A stretch of DNA of 64,000 bases from Desulfotignum sp. (GTDB lineage: Bacteria > Desulfobacterota > Desulfobacteria > Desulfobacterales > Desulfobacteraceae), in NCBI GenBank assembly GCA_011390335.1, contig JAABSO010000012.1:1-64000 (forward strand), given 5' to 3'. Below the pieces are notes generated by a model that had not been told where the DNA came from, did not search any database, and saw only the letters and a list, made by a program, of their open reading frames with translations. Below, piece by piece: positions 1 to 9,492 of this stretch. Made by a program: the position numbers and the translations under genes. Position 1 is the first letter of the stretch, and every line of letters begins with the position of its first letter.

Positions 1-366
1 GCTGTTGACACCGCCAATGCCCTGCAGCGAAAGATCCGGGTGATCGGCTCCACAGACATGACCCATTACGGGGCAGATTTTGGCTTTACCCCGGCCGGCA
101 CCGGAAAAAATGCTGTGGAATGGGTGAAAACAAAAAATGATGCCGATGCCATAGAGGCCATGAAATCGATGGATGACAAAGCCATCGTTGCGCAGGGGCT
201 GACCCATCACAACATGTGCTGCCCAGGGGCTGCGGCTGCCACGGCTGCGGCAGCAAAAAAAATGGGCGCAACCAGGGCACATCTCCTTGATTACGCCACA
301 AGTTTTGATAAAACCCGGGCTGATTCGTTTGTGGGGTATACCGGCCTGCTGTATGGGCAGGATTGA
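1..366 (+). CDS. AmmeMemoRadiSam system protein B (Memo family), 3' part
   Basis: Only the last 121 codons are in the window; the reading frame is open from base 1, so the gene starts upstream. The fragment has the Memo-family pattern: a GSTDMTHYG stretch (residues about 15-23), a central conserved HHNMC segment, and a C-terminal block with LLDYATS followed by FVGYTG. Memo proteins resemble extradiol dioxygenases and in bacteria are usually encoded with AMMECR1 and radical-SAM partners; their function is not settled. The stop lies 9 bases before the 3' end of the convergent gltX. The family call rests on motif recognition only. Confidence 0.8.
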   Translation, partial: AVDTANALQRKIRVIGSTDMTHYGADFGFTPAGTGKNAVEWVKTKNDADAIEAMKSMDDKAIVAQGLTHHNMCCPGAAAATAAAAKKMGATRAHLLDYATSFDKTRADSFVGYTGLLYGQD

Positions 367-375
367 CGGTTTTTT

Positions 376-1782
376 TTAGGAAGATCCGGATGCAATGATG
401 GAAAGCGCCCGCCTGATGCGGTAAACTGTTTTGTCTTTTCCTAAGGCCAGCAGCATCTCGAAAATTCCCGGGCTCACCGTGGTGCCGGTGATGGCCACCC
501 GCAGCGGCTGGGCAATTTTACCGAATCCAAGATCGCAGTCTGCCATGATCTTTTTGAAAACCGCTTCCAGATTTTCCTGGGTAAAGTCGGTCAGGCTTTC
601 AATGGCATCTGCAGCCCGGGTAAGGATGCCGGCGGTATCCGGGGTGAGGAACTTGGCAGCAGCTTTCTCATCCAGTTCCGGTGCATCAACATAATAAAAC
701 CGGGCAGATGCCGCCATTTCCACAAGGGTTTTGCTTCTGGGCTGCAACGTTTCAATCACCTTGTGGGTAAAGGTGTCATCTTCTGCTGCAATGCCCTGGT
801 CCTTTAAAAGGGGCAGCAGTGCCGGTGCCAGTTCCTGTGCTGATTTTGCCTGGATATGTCTGGCGTTCAATGCAGTCATCTTTTGCATGTCAAACATGGA
901 AGCTGACCGGCCCAGGTGGGCCAAATCAAATTTTTCGATCAAATCTTTTCTGGTAAAGAACTCCTGGTCCCCGTGGGACCATCCCAGCCGTACCAGATAG
1001 TTGATCACCGCATCCGGAAGATACCCCATTTTCCGGTATTCCTCCACGGACATGGCCCCGTGCCGCTTGCTCAGCCGGGCTTTGTCTTGTCCCAGCACCA
1101 TGGGCACATGGCCGAACACCGGCAGGTCCGCGTCCAAAGCTTTATAGATGAGGATCTGCTTGGGGGTGTTGATCAGATGGTCATCTCCTCTGATAATGGT
1201 GTTGATGCCCATGGTTATGTCATCCACCACCACAGCCAGGTTGTACATGGCAGACCCGTCAGAGCGCTGGATGATAAAATCATCCATTTCAGCGTTCTGA
1301 AAAGCGGTGTCTCCTTTGACCATGTCTTCCACCACGGTGACACCGGTATCCGGGGTTTTCAGCCGGACCACGGTATTGTCTGATTTAGACAGGCCGCGTT
1401 CCCGGCATCTGCCGTTGTACATGGGTTTGAGGCCGTTGGCCCTGGCAGCCTCCCGCATGGCATTGACCTCATCCGGGGTGCAGGAACAATAATAGGCATG
1501 GCCGGAAGCCACCAGTTTTTCGATATGACGGGCATAGATATCTTTTCTTTGGGTCTGGAAATAAGGGCCTTCATCCCAGTCGATCCCCAGCCACTGCAAA
1601 GCGTTAAAAATAGCATCCACAGAATCTGCTGTGGACCTTGCCGCATCTGTATCTTCAATGCGCAGAATAAATTTTCCAGCTGTTTTTCTGGCATACAGCC
1701 AGTTGAACAAGGCGGTCCTGGCACCGCCGATGTGCAGAAATCCGGTGGGGGAGGGGGGAAATCGGGTGACAATGGGTTTCAT
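376..1782 (-). CDS. gltX: Glutamyl-tRNA synthetase
   Basis: Class I aminoacyl-tRNA synthetase that charges tRNA-Glu (and perhaps tRNA-Gln if non-discriminating) in the cytoplasm. The 468 residues match the family length. The HIGH signature appears as LHIGG at residues 16-20 after PPSPTGF, and the KMSKS equivalent is DKARLSKRHG near residue 245. A Cys-rich stretch (YYCSCTPDEV, with a later CRERG) at about residues 97-125 resembles the zinc-binding region of many GluRS. The start has a GGAG-type ribosome binding site about 7 bases upstream. It is transcribed divergently from rpmF. Confidence 0.95.
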   Translation of the reverse strand: MKPIVTRFPPSPTGFLHIGGARTALFNWLYARKTAGKFILRIEDTDAARSTADSVDAIFNALQWLGIDWDEGPYFQTQRKDIYARHIEKLVASGHAYYCSCTPDEVNAMREAARANGLKPMYNGRCRERGLSKSDNTVVRLKTPDTGVTVVEDMVKGDTAFQNAEMDDFIIQRSDGSAMYNLAVVVDDITMGINTIIRGDDHLINTPKQILIYKALDADLPVFGHVPMVLGQDKARLSKRHGAMSVEEYRKMGYLPDAVINYLVRLGWSHGDQEFFTRKDLIEKFDLAHLGRSASMFDMQKMTALNARHIQAKSAQELAPALLPLLKDQGIAAEDDTFTHKVIETLQPRSKTLVEMAASARFYYVDAPELDEKAAAKFLTPDTAGILTRAADAIESLTDFTQENLEAVFKKIMADCDLGFGKIAQPLRVAITGTTVSPGIFEMLLALGKDKTVYRIRRALSIIASGSS

Positions 1783-1938
1783 GGTATCTCCTTAAAATGC
1801 ATTTTTTTTGTAAAATCGCGCCTTTAGGTACCATAAAACCGTCGGACAGGCAATACCATGTCCCATCTTTGTTCCCTGGCAGGCAGGGATTTGCGAGGCC
1901 ATCGCATGTACCACATCCTGTTCAGCTGCTTGATACCC

Positions 1939-2012
1939 GCCCCCTGAGGGTGCCGCGTGACCGGCCCGAGATTGGCATCTGACGGTCCTGTCACGCGGCA
2001 CCCTCAGGGGGC
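1939..2012. repeat. Perfect 23-bp inverted repeat with 28-base loop
   Basis: The arm at 1939-1961 is the exact reverse complement of 1990-2012; the loop is 1962-1989. The arms are GC-rich and begin GCCCCCTGAGGG. No T-run follows on either strand, so it is not a standard intrinsic terminator. It could be the end of a mobile element, a REP-like hairpin or a strong RNA structure. Confidence 0.75.
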
Positions 2013-2074
2013 TATGTCAATATATGGGACGCTGTATCTACATGCGATTGCCCTGCAGGGATTTTGTTTAGATC

Positions 2075-2103
2075 TTGACACATGCAGGAAATTGCGGTAA
2101 TTA
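2075..2103 (+). promoter_or_regulatory. Candidate sigma-70 promoter for rpmF-acpP
   Basis: A consensus TTGACA lies at 2075-2080, followed after 17 bases by TAATTA (2098-2103), a weak -10 match. It is about 70 bases before the rpmF start codon. The -35 is exact but the -10 is poor, so confidence is modest. Confidence 0.4.
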
Positions 2104-2173
2104 GGTTTGTTTTATTATCATGCGGCAACATATAGAAATATAATATACTTTTACGTACATTGAGGAGAGACCA

Positions 2174-2356
2174 ATGGCAGTACCAAAGCAGAAAAGCTCC
2201 AAGTCAAGGGGCAGAAAAAGACGGACCCATTACAAAACCCAGGCCCCTACCGTGACAAAATGCCCGGAATGCCAGGAACCCAAACTTCCCCATACAGCCT
2301 GCCCTGAATGCGGTGCCTACAAGGACAGAAATGTAAAATCAGAAGATGACGTATAA
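2174..2356 (+). CDS. rpmF: 50S ribosomal protein L32
   Basis: A 60-residue basic protein of the large ribosomal subunit. It begins [17 protein letters not shown] as L32 proteins do, and carries two CxxC pairs (CPEC at about residue 35, CPEC at about residue 49) for the zinc-ribbon form. The ribosome binding site GAGGAGA lies just upstream. It is followed closely by acpP; rpmF with fatty-acid genes is a common bacterial arrangement, although here plsX and fab genes do not follow. Confidence 0.96.
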   Translation: MAVPKQKSSKSRGRKRRTHYKTQAPTVTKCPECQEPKLPHTACPECGAYKDRNVKSEDDV

Positions 2357-2397
2357 CATCGGCTGTCAGGCAAAAAAAGCAAGGAGCAGATTTTTCC

Positions 2398-2631
2398 ATG
2401 ACGATTGAAACCAAAGTAAAAAAAATAATAGCGGAAAAGATTCCTGATATTGACATTGAAGATGTGGTGCCGGAAGCCTCTTTGATTGATGACCTGGGGG
2501 CGGATTCTTTGACGATTGTGGAACTAGTCATGTCCATGGAAGAAATTTTTGCAATTGAAATTGATGATGATGCAGCGGAAACCCTCAGAACCGTTCAGGA
2601 TGCCATCGATTTTATCAAATCCAAATCCTGA
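2398..2631 (+). CDS. acpP: Acyl carrier protein
   Basis: A small acidic 77-residue protein that carries acyl chains on 4'-phosphopantetheine during fatty acid synthesis. The attachment serine is in the [11 protein letters not shown] motif (Ser at about residue 39). An AAGGAG site lies 12 bases before the ATG. It differs slightly from the textbook DSLDxVEL by having T-I at the fourth and fifth positions, which may mark a specialised carrier. Its neighbours rpiB and glyA are not fatty-acid genes, so a dedicated role cannot be ruled out. Confidence 0.9.
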   Translation: MTIETKVKKIIAEKIPDIDIEDVVPEASLIDDLGADSLTIVELVMSMEEIFAIEIDDDAAETLRTVQDAIDFIKSKS

Positions 2632-2649
2632 ACCTTCGGAAAAATTTTC

Positions 2650-3090
2650 ATGGACAGATCCATTATTATCGGCAGTGACCATGCTGGTTTTGAATTAAAG
2701 GAAAAAATTCGCACCCATCTGTCTTCCAGAGGGTTTGCTGTTGAGGATGCCGGCACTTTCAGTGATGCTTCGGTCAATTATGTGGATTACGGCAAAAAGG
2801 TTGCCGCAGCCGTATCAGGGGGCAGGTTTGCCAAAGGAATTCTGATATGCGGTTCCGGCATTGGCATGTCCATGGTGGCCAACCGGTTCCCGGGGGTGCG
2901 GGCTGCCCTGTGTTCAGATCTTTTTTCCGCCATCATGAGCCGGCGCCACAACGATGCCAATATCCTGGTACTGGGGGGACGGATTATCGGAGATGTCCTG
3001 GCCAGCGCCCTTGTTGACGGTTTCCTTGACACGGCATTTGAAGGGGGCAGACATCTGGACCGGATCCGGTCCATGGACAGCCAGGACTGA
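2650..3090 (+). CDS. rpiB: Ribose-5-phosphate isomerase B
   Basis: Interconverts ribose 5-phosphate and ribulose 5-phosphate in the pentose phosphate pathway. The 146-residue protein has the RpiB/LacAB pattern: an N-terminal [10 protein letters not shown] (about residues 8-17), YVDYGKKVA, the active-site [13 protein letters not shown] (about residues 67-79), and [15 protein letters not shown]. It begins 18 bases after acpP and leads into glyA, a common rpiB-glyA-dCMP deaminase-nrdR order in Desulfobacterota. Confidence 0.94.
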   Translation: MDRSIIIGSDHAGFELKEKIRTHLSSRGFAVEDAGTFSDASVNYVDYGKKVAAAVSGGRFAKGILICGSGIGMSMVANRFPGVRAALCSDLFSAIMSRRHNDANILVLGGRIIGDVLASALVDGFLDTAFEGGRHLDRIRSMDSQD

Positions 3091-3158
3091 ACCCCCGGGC
3101 CTGTTCAGGAATAAAACCAGCTTTTCAGGCCTTGCCGGACGCAAAAAAGGAAGGGCAT

Positions 3159-4394
3159 ATGGCAGATCTTGTAACAAATGATCCACAGATAGCAGCGATA
3201 ATTCAAAAAGAAACCCGCCGCCAGGAATCAACGCTCAACCTGATTGCTTCGGAAAATACGGTCAGCCGGTCTGTGCTGGCAGCCCAGGGATCTATTCTCA
3301 CCAATAAATATGCGGAAGGCTATCCATCACGGCGGTATTACGGCGGCTGTGATTTTGTGGACCAGGCAGAAGATCTGGCCATTGCCAGGGCAAAAGAACT
3401 GTTCGGGGCCCAATATGTGAATGTGCAGCCCCATTCCGGGTCCCAGGCCAACATGGCCGTGTATTTTGCCCTGCTGGAACCCGGAGACCGGATTCTGGCC
3501 ATGGACCTGACCCACGGGGGGCATCTCACCCATGGTGCGGCTGCCAGTTTTTCCGGCAGATTGTTTCAGTTTTCCCACTACGGGCTGTCTGCCGATACCC
3601 AGACCATTGACATGGACCAGGTGGCAGATCTGGCCAAAACCTTTCAGCCCAGACTGATTGTGGCCGGTGCCAGTGCCTACTCCAGGATTATCGATTTTAA
3701 AGGGTTTGCAGATATCGCCGCATCCGTGGGTGCGCACCTCATGGTGGACATGGCACACATTGCCGGGCTTGTGGCAGCCGGGGTGCATCCTACGCCTGTG
3801 GGACATGCAGATGTGATCACCTCCACCACCCACAAGACCCTGCGGGGACCCAGAGGGGGATTGATTCTGGGATCAGACACATTTGCCAAAAAGATCAACA
3901 GCCAGATTTTTCCGGGAATCCAGGGAGGCCCCCTCATGCACGTGATTGCAGCCAAGGCAGTGGCCTTTCACGAGGCGCTGCAGCCGGATTTTGTGCAATA
4001 CCAGAAACAGGTGGTGAAAAATGCCGGTGTACTGGCTGCCGCACTCATGGACCGGGGGTATAAACTGGTGTCTGACGGTACGGACAACCATATGGTACTG
4101 GTGGACCTTACCCGGAACAATTTTTCCGGCAAAGAAGCGGAAGAACGTCTGGGCAGTGCCGATATCATTGTGAACAAAAACACGGTTCCCAATGAGAAGA
4201 AAGGGCCGTTTGTCACCAGCGGCATCCGCATCGGTGTTTCCCTTGTCACCTCCAGGGGGATGAAAGAAGATGCCGTACAGATCATGGCTGGGTATATCTG
4301 TGATGTCTTAGATGATGCCTCTGCCGTAAAAAAGACAGCACCTCTGGTGGCAGACCTATGCAGCCAGTATCCGTTGTATGCAGGGGAGTGTTGA
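3159..4394 (+). CDS. glyA: Serine hydroxymethyltransferase
   Basis: PLP enzyme that converts serine and tetrahydrofolate to glycine and methylene-tetrahydrofolate, which is also the substrate of the MetF encoded later in the window. The 411 residues match the family. The PLP lysine lies in [13 protein letters not shown] (about residues 224-236). The ATG at 3159 is chosen because an AAGGAAGGG site (3147-3155) precedes it; an in-frame TTG at 3132 lies upstream without such a site. The stop overlaps the ATG of the following deaminase by one base, so the two are probably translationally coupled. Confidence 0.96.
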   Translation: MADLVTNDPQIAAIIQKETRRQESTLNLIASENTVSRSVLAAQGSILTNKYAEGYPSRRYYGGCDFVDQAEDLAIARAKELFGAQYVNVQPHSGSQANMAVYFALLEPGDRILAMDLTHGGHLTHGAAASFSGRLFQFSHYGLSADTQTIDMDQVADLAKTFQPRLIVAGASAYSRIIDFKGFADIAASVGAHLMVDMAHIAGLVAAGVHPTPVGHADVITSTTHKTLRGPRGGLILGSDTFAKKINSQIFPGIQGGPLMHVIAAKAVAFHEALQPDFVQYQKQVVKNAGVLAAALMDRGYKLVSDGTDNHMVLVDLTRNNFSGKEAEERLGSADIIVNKNTVPNEKKGPFVTSGIRIGVSLVTSRGMKEDAVQIMAGYICDVLDDASAVKKTAPLVADLCSQYPLYAGEC

Positions 4395-4849
4395 TGGTAT
4401 CTGATATCGCCCCCCGGCCCTCATGGAACGCATATTTCATGGGTATTGCAGATCTGGTGGCCGGCCGTGCCACCTGTATCAGGCGAAAGGTAGGGGCGGT
4501 GCTTGTCAAGGAGCGGCGCATTCTGTGCTCCGGGTACAATGGTGCGCCGGCAGGCGTGGCCCATTGCAGAGAAACCGGGTGTCTGCGCGAGCAGCTTGCT
4601 GTGCCTTCCGGGGTCAAGCATGAGCTGTGCCGGGGGGTGCATGCGGAGCAGAATGTGATTATCCAGGCAGCCTTCCATGGTGTGGCCGTGGCCGGTGCAA
4701 CCCTTTACTGCACCAACCAGCCCTGTTCCATATGCGCCAAGATGCTCATCAATGCCGGCATAAAAGAGGTATATTTTCGGGATGGTTATGATGATCCCCT
4801 GGCCCTGGACATGTTTGACAGGGCAGGGGTGGTACTGACAAAATTGTAA
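4394..4849 (+). CDS. dCMP/cytidine deaminase family protein
   Basis: A 151-residue zinc deaminase of the ComEB/dCMP deaminase type, which makes dUMP for thymidylate synthesis. The catalytic motifs are visible: HAEQNVI (about residues 83-89) and [14 protein letters not shown] (about residues 110-123). The start is taken at the ATG overlapping the glyA stop (TGATG), with an AGGGGAG site at 4382-4388. It sits between glyA and nrdR, so the group concerns C1-folate and deoxynucleotide supply. Confidence 0.9.
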   Translation: MVSDIAPRPSWNAYFMGIADLVAGRATCIRRKVGAVLVKERRILCSGYNGAPAGVAHCRETGCLREQLAVPSGVKHELCRGVHAEQNVIIQAAFHGVAVAGATLYCTNQPCSICAKMLINAGIKEVYFRDGYDDPLALDMFDRAGVVLTKL

Positions 4850-4862
4850 GGAAATCCAGGCC

Positions 4863-5360
4863 ATGAAATGCCCGTACTGCAAAAATCCCAACACCCGGGT
4901 GGTGGATTCCAGACCCGGAAAAATCGAGCTGGAAGTGCGGCGGCGCAGGGAATGCCAGGACTGCTCCCAGCGGTTTACCACCTATGAACGGGTGGAGCAG
5001 GTGCCGGTCATGATCATCAAAAAAGACAGCCGAAGAGAAGAGTACGACCGGGAAAAGGTGTTGAAAGGCATTAAAAAAGCCTGTGAAAAGCGGGCCATCA
5101 GCATGAACCTCATCGAGGAGATGGTGGATGGCATTGAGCGGGAACTGCGGAACACCAATGAGCGGGAAGTGTCATCCAAGGTGGTGGGAGAAAAAATCAT
5201 CCAGGCGTTAAAAAAACTGGATGATGTGGCCTATGTCCGGTTTGCCTCGGTTTACCGGGAATTTACGGATGTTACAGACTTTATCCAGGAACTCAAGGGC
5301 CTTCTTCCAAAAGAAAGCCCTGCCGAAGAATCAGACCAGATGCCGGAAAATACCAGATGA
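4863..5360 (+). CDS. nrdR: Ribonucleotide reductase transcriptional repressor NrdR
   Basis: A 165-residue regulator that binds NrdR boxes near ribonucleotide reductase genes in response to ATP/dATP. The N-terminal zinc ribbon is plain (CPYC at residues 3-6, CQDC at about residues 36-39), followed by an ATP-cone domain from about residue 50. The stop overlaps the ribD start by four bases. nrdR-ribD is a widely conserved pair. There is no ribonucleotide reductase gene in the window. Confidence 0.96.
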   Translation: MKCPYCKNPNTRVVDSRPGKIELEVRRRRECQDCSQRFTTYERVEQVPVMIIKKDSRREEYDREKVLKGIKKACEKRAISMNLIEEMVDGIERELRNTNEREVSSKVVGEKIIQALKKLDDVAYVRFASVYREFTDVTDFIQELKGLLPKESPAEESDQMPENTR

Positions 5361-6478
5361 CCGATCATGACCATATGCAGCTGGCGCTGCACCTGGCTGC
5401 AAAGGGCAAAGGATTTACCTCCCCCAACCCCTGTGTGGGGGCGGTGGTGGTCAAGGACGGCCAGGTGGTGGGCAAAGGCTGGCATAAGGCAGCAGGCATG
5501 GCCCATGCAGAGGTGGAGGCCCTGGAGGATGCCGGGGACCGTGCCAGGGGGGCTGATCTGTTTGTGACCCTGGAGCCCTGCAACCATTTTGGGAAAACCC
5601 CGCCCTGCACCCGCAAAATACTGGCAGCAGGCATACGCCGGGTAGTGGCGGCCTGTCCGGATCCCAACCCGGCGGCATCCGGGGGCCTGGCATTTTTATC
5701 CCAAAACGGTGTCCAGACGGTATCCGGCCTTCTCCAGGAGCAGGCTGAGATCTTGATGGAGGATTTTCTCTGGTATGTCCGCCATGGAAAAACCCCGTTT
5801 GTGATCCTCAAATGCGCGGCCACTCTGGATGGGCGCATTGCCACATCCACCGGAGAATCCCAATGGATAACCAGTGCCGCATCCCGGGCTTTCGGCCATG
5901 AACTGCGGCACCAGGCGGATGCCATTCTGGTGGGGTCGGGCACCCTGCATGCAGACAACCCATCTTTGACCTGCAGAATTTTGGGGAAAAAGACCCGTGA
6001 TCCGGCCCGGGTGATCCTGGATACCCATCTTTCCATCTCGGAAAATGCACAGGTGATCAATCAAAAATCAGATGCCCCCACCATCCTTGTGACCGCTTTC
6101 CATGCCCCGGTGCAAAAAAAAGAACGCCTTGCAAAAAAAGGTGTGGTTGTGCTGGAAACAGGTCTGAAAAACAACATGCTTGATTTGCGGCAGCTCATGG
6201 TTACATTGGGAAGAATGTCCATCTCCAGCCTGCTCATTGAAGGGGGGGGAACGGTGGCGGCAAATGCCCTGGCAGAAGGCATTGTTAACAAAATGGTGTA
6301 TTTTATCGCCCCCAAACTGCTGGGGGGAAGTGATGGCAAAGCCGTATTTGAAGGCAAAGGGGTAAAAAGACTGGCTGATGCCCCTGTGCTGCAGAATATA
6401 ACAGTGAGCCGGTGTGATGCAGATATTCTGGTGCAGGGATATCTTACAGAACACCGATGGCCTGAGAGACCACAATAA
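5357..6478 (+). CDS. ribD: Bifunctional riboflavin deaminase/reductase RibD
   Basis: Performs the second and third steps of riboflavin synthesis: deamination of the pyrimidine, then NADPH reduction of the ribosyl chain. The 373 residues contain an N-terminal deaminase domain with HAEVEAL (about residues 50-56) and PCNHFGKTPPCT (about residues 74-85) and a C-terminal reductase domain with LKCAATLDGRIA. It starts inside nrdR (ATGA overlap) and is followed, after a repeat element, by ribE-ribBA-ribH-nusB, completing the pathway locally. Confidence 0.95.
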   Translation: MTDHDHMQLALHLAAKGKGFTSPNPCVGAVVVKDGQVVGKGWHKAAGMAHAEVEALEDAGDRARGADLFVTLEPCNHFGKTPPCTRKILAAGIRRVVAACPDPNPAASGGLAFLSQNGVQTVSGLLQEQAEILMEDFLWYVRHGKTPFVILKCAATLDGRIATSTGESQWITSAASRAFGHELRHQADAILVGSGTLHADNPSLTCRILGKKTRDPARVILDTHLSISENAQVINQKSDAPTILVTAFHAPVQKKERLAKKGVVVLETGLKNNMLDLRQLMVTLGRMSISSLLIEGGGTVAANALAEGIVNKMVYFIAPKLLGGSDGKAVFEGKGVKRLADAPVLQNITVSRCDADILVQGYLTEHRWPERPQ

Positions 6479-6487
6479 ATGGTGAAA

Positions 6488-6557
6488 GCTGTTAGCTGTT
6501 AGCTGTTAGCCTTCAGGCATTAGCTTAACACTTAAAACTTAACACTTAAAACTTTCA
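6488..6557. repeat. Period-7 repeat tract between ribD and ribE
   Basis: Ten contiguous heptamers in register cover 70 bases. The first three are GCTGTTA, followed by degenerate GCCTTCA and GGCATTA, then GCTTAAC, ACTTAAA, ACTTAAC, ACTTAAA and ACTTTCA. The tract is bordered by GAAAG on the left (6484-6488) and by CTTTCATATC on the right, so its ends are inverted relative to each other. Related tracts occur at 14519-14626 and 37931-38190. Confidence 0.8.
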
Positions 6558-6604
6558 TATCAAAGAGTGATAACGGGCCGGTTGCCCGGGGAAGAGAAAA
6601 CCAG

Positions 6605-7264
6605 ATGTTTACCGGTATCATAGAAAGCCTTGGCACCATCTTGCAGGTGAGATCACAAGGAGAGGGAAAAGAGCTGCATATCCGGTGTGATCTGGATTTT
6701 TCCCATACCAGGATCGGTGATTCCATTGCTGTAAACGGGGCATGCCTGACTGCGGTCCGCCTGGGAAAACATGAATTTTTTGTGGACATGGCCCCTGAAA
6801 CCGTTTTTCGGACCACCTTCAAGACCGCCAAACCCGGCATGCGGGTGAACATAGAGCGGGCCATGCAGTTGTCTGCGCGCATTGACGGCCATCTGGTCTC
6901 CGGCCATATCGACGGCACCGGTACCATCACTGCCCTGGAGAAAAACAGCAATGCCGTCGTCTTGACCGTTGCCGTGGACAGGTCCCTGGCCGGGGAGATG
7001 ATTGAAAAAGGATCAGTGGCAGTGGACGGGATCAGCCTGACCATCAACCAGTGTACAGAAACAGATTTTTGTGTGAGTATCATTCCCCACACCGCCGGGC
7101 TCACCACCATCGGTATCAAGCATATCGGGGATCAGGTGAATATCGAAACCGACATGCTGGGAAAGTATGTGAGAAAATTTTTAACGCAAACCACTGCCAT
7201 GAATCCGGATAAGGGAAAATCAGATATCAGTATGGCGCTGCTTGCAAAGAATGGATTTTTATAA
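6605..7264 (+). CDS. ribE: Riboflavin synthase, alpha chain
   Basis: Dismutates two 6,7-dimethyl-8-ribityllumazine molecules to riboflavin. The 219-residue protein begins with the diagnostic MFTGIIE and has two lumazine-binding barrel repeats; each carries a conserved NGACLT or DGISLT block (about residues 44-49 and 140-145). GHIDGTG-type and SIIPHT blocks agree. It heads the ribE-ribBA-ribH group, separated from ribD by the repeat tract. Confidence 0.96.
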   Translation: MFTGIIESLGTILQVRSQGEGKELHIRCDLDFSHTRIGDSIAVNGACLTAVRLGKHEFFVDMAPETVFRTTFKTAKPGMRVNIERAMQLSARIDGHLVSGHIDGTGTITALEKNSNAVVLTVAVDRSLAGEMIEKGSVAVDGISLTINQCTETDFCVSIIPHTAGLTTIGIKHIGDQVNIETDMLGKYVRKFLTQTTAMNPDKGKSDISMALLAKNGFL

Positions 7265-7285
7265 CCATAAGGATTAGGATCAGAT

Positions 7286-8500
7286 ATGCCGCATTTACGC
7301 ATTGAACAGGCAATTGAAAATATAAAAAAAGGCCGGATGGTCATTCTGGTGGATGATGAAGACAGAGAAAATGAAGGGGACCTCACCATGGCTGCTGAGG
7401 CGGTTACCCCGGAGGCCATAAATTTCATGGCAACATACGGCCGGGGGCTGATCTGTCTTTCCCTGGACTCCAGTATTGCAGACCGGCTGGACCTGCCCAT
7501 GATGGTGGAAAACAACACCTCCCAGTTTGAAACCGGGTTCACTGTATCCATTGAGGCCAAGAAAGGGGTTACCACAGGGATATCGGCAGCAGACCGGGCC
7601 ACCACCATTTTAACGGCAGTGGCAGATGATACCACCCCGGAAGATATTGCCCGGCCAGGGCATATTTTTCCTTTGCGGGCACGGGATGGCGGGGTGATGG
7701 TCCGGGTGGGCCAGACCGAAGGGTCTGTGGATCTTGCCAGGCTGGCCGGACTCAAGCCTGCCGGTGTGATCTGCGAGATCATGGATGAAGACGGCACCAT
7801 GGCCCGGATGCCTTCTCTGGAGAAATTTGCCAACCAACACGGTATCGGCATCTGCACGGTGGCAGATCTGGTGAAATACCGCCTGAAGACGGAAAGTTTT
7901 GTGAAACGGGCAGCCCAGACCGTTATTCCCACAAAGGTGGGCGGGGAATTTAAGATCATTGCCTATGAAAATGACCTGGACAACCTCACCCACATCGCTC
8001 TGATCAAAGGGGAGATCGACCCGGATAAAGCCATTCTGGTGCGGGTGCATTCCGAATGCATGACCGGAGATATTTTTTCATCTTTGCGGTGCGACTGCCA
8101 GGACCAGCTGCACTGTGCCATGGCCATGATGGAAGAGGAGGGCAGCGGCGTACTTTTGTATCTGCGCCAGGAAGGCCGGGGTATCGGCCTTGTGAATAAA
8201 CTCAAGGCTTATGAATACCAGCGCCAGGGACTGGATACGGTGGAGGCCAATGAAAAACTCGGGTTTGCCGCAGACATGCGGGACTATGGGGTCGGGGCCC
8301 AGATGCTGGTGGACCTGGGGGTGAAAAAGATGCGGCTTTTGACCAACAACCCCAAAAAAATGGTGGGCCTGGAAGGGTATGGTCTTTATGTGGAAGAACA
8401 GATCCCCATTGAAGTGACCCCCAACTGCCACAACAAGGGATACCTGAAATGCAAACAGGCCAAAATGGGCCACCTGCTCAACATGGACAAACACTGCTAA
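7286..8500 (+). CDS. ribBA: Bifunctional DHBP synthase / GTP cyclohydrolase II
   Basis: Makes both precursors for riboflavin: the N-terminal half converts ribulose 5-phosphate to dihydroxybutanone phosphate, and the C-terminal half opens GTP. Visible motifs are VDDEDRENEGDL (about residues 22-33) and TGISAADRA in the RibB half, and in the RibA half the zinc cysteines SECMTGD with LRCDCQDQL (about residues 258-278) and RQEGRGIGL. The 404-residue length fits the fused form. It lies 21 bases after ribE. Confidence 0.96.
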   Translation: MPHLRIEQAIENIKKGRMVILVDDEDRENEGDLTMAAEAVTPEAINFMATYGRGLICLSLDSSIADRLDLPMMVENNTSQFETGFTVSIEAKKGVTTGISAADRATTILTAVADDTTPEDIARPGHIFPLRARDGGVMVRVGQTEGSVDLARLAGLKPAGVICEIMDEDGTMARMPSLEKFANQHGIGICTVADLVKYRLKTESFVKRAAQTVIPTKVGGEFKIIAYENDLDNLTHIALIKGEIDPDKAILVRVHSECMTGDIFSSLRCDCQDQLHCAMAMMEEEGSGVLLYLRQEGRGIGLVNKLKAYEYQRQGLDTVEANEKLGFAADMRDYGVGAQMLVDLGVKKMRLLTNNPKKMVGLEGYGLYVEEQIPIEVTPNCHNKGYLKCKQAKMGHLLNMDKHC

Positions 8501-8525
8501 CGTTTAGGATGAAGGAAAAAATTTC

Positions 8526-9002
8526 ATGCCACAGATTATTGATGCAAAACTGACCGCCCAGGGAAAAAAATTCGGCATTATAGTGTCCCGGTTCAATGAT
8601 TTTATTACGGCAAAGCTGGTGGACGGGGCCATGGATGCACTGGTCCGCAGCGGTGCCAAAGACCAGGATATTGTTATTGTCAAAGTGCCCGGCGCTTTTG
8701 AAATACCGCTGGCAGCCCAGAAAATGGCCTTCCAAAAAAAATATGATGCCATTATCTGCTTAGGCGCGGTGATCAGGGGCGCCACCTCCCATTATGATTA
8801 TGTGTGTGCCGAAGTATCCAAGGGAATTGCCAGCGTGAGCCTGGATACCGGGGTGCCGGTTATGTTCGGCATTTTGACCACGGAAACCATTGAACAGGCC
8901 ATTGAACGGGCCGGTACCAAGGCCGGCAACAAAGGGTTTGAAGTGGCCATGGGGGCCATTGAAATGGCCAATCTGGGCGAAATACTCGGGAAAATGGCAT
9001 AA
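8526..9002 (+). CDS. ribH: 6,7-dimethyl-8-ribityllumazine synthase
   Basis: Condenses the RibD product with dihydroxybutanone phosphate to lumazine; members form icosahedral or pentameric assemblies. The 158 residues show [15 protein letters not shown], the [12 protein letters not shown] block (about residues 54-65), [14 protein letters not shown] with the catalytic His, and [13 protein letters not shown]. It is followed by nusB three bases later, the usual ribH-nusB order. Confidence 0.96.
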   Translation: MPQIIDAKLTAQGKKFGIIVSRFNDFITAKLVDGAMDALVRSGAKDQDIVIVKVPGAFEIPLAAQKMAFQKKYDAIICLGAVIRGATSHYDYVCAEVSKGIASVSLDTGVPVMFGILTTETIEQAIERAGTKAGNKGFEVAMGAIEMANLGEILGKMA

Positions 9003-9005
9003 TTT

Positions 9006-9422
9006 ATGGGTGACCGCAGACAGTCCAGGGAAATGGCGCTCCAGGCCCTTTTTTTTGTGGACATGAACCCGTCCAAAGATTTTCAGGCAGATCTGGAAGC
9101 CTTCTGCCGGGAGAATGAAACCCTGCTCACCCCAACGGTGAAACCGTTTTTTGGGGATCTGGTGCAGGGGGTCCACGAAAATTTTCAAAAGATTGACCAG
9201 CTTCTTGAAACCTATTCCAGAAAATGGAAAATTTCCCGAATGCCGGGGGTGGACCGCAATATCATGCGCATTGCCACCTATGAGCTGCTCAAACACCTGG
9301 ACATCCCCCCTTCGGTCACCATAAACGAGGCAGTGGATATCGCAAAAAAATACGGGTCCCGGGAATCCGGTCCGTTTATCAATGGTATTTTAGACCAGAT
9401 CCGCCTGTCCCTTGACCGGTAA
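9006..9422 (+). CDS. nusB: Transcription antitermination factor NusB
   Basis: RNA-binding helical protein that works with NusE (S10) in rRNA antitermination. The 138 residues have the NusB N-terminal pattern (SREMALQALFF) and the C-terminal RIATYELLK and VTINEAVDIAKKYGS segments with a final FINGILD. It starts directly after ribH and is likely co-transcribed with it. Confidence 0.95.
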   Translation: MGDRRQSREMALQALFFVDMNPSKDFQADLEAFCRENETLLTPTVKPFFGDLVQGVHENFQKIDQLLETYSRKWKISRMPGVDRNIMRIATYELLKHLDIPPSVTINEAVDIAKKYGSRESGPFINGILDQIRLSLDR

Positions 9423-9492
9423 ATATTTCCCGGATACATATCATTAGTAACTACACAAAATGCAATAAATGCAATTCCATAAGGAGGGTGTT

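Larger units (their letters stand above)
1783..2173. other. 391-base intergenic region between gltX and rpmF
   Basis: No convincing gene is seen. Short open frames on both strands show no family features. The region holds a long perfect inverted repeat (1939-2012) and, nearer rpmF, a candidate promoter. The part at 1800-1935 has coding-like base composition but no readable product; it might be decayed mobile DNA, which is inference only. Confidence 0.5.

Noticed and set aside
1797..2001. Short open frames on both strands upstream of rpmF, with a transposase-like feel (YHVPS, MYHILFSC)
   Set aside because: No frame continues into a recognisable transposase block and there is no ribosome binding site; left as possible remnant DNA.
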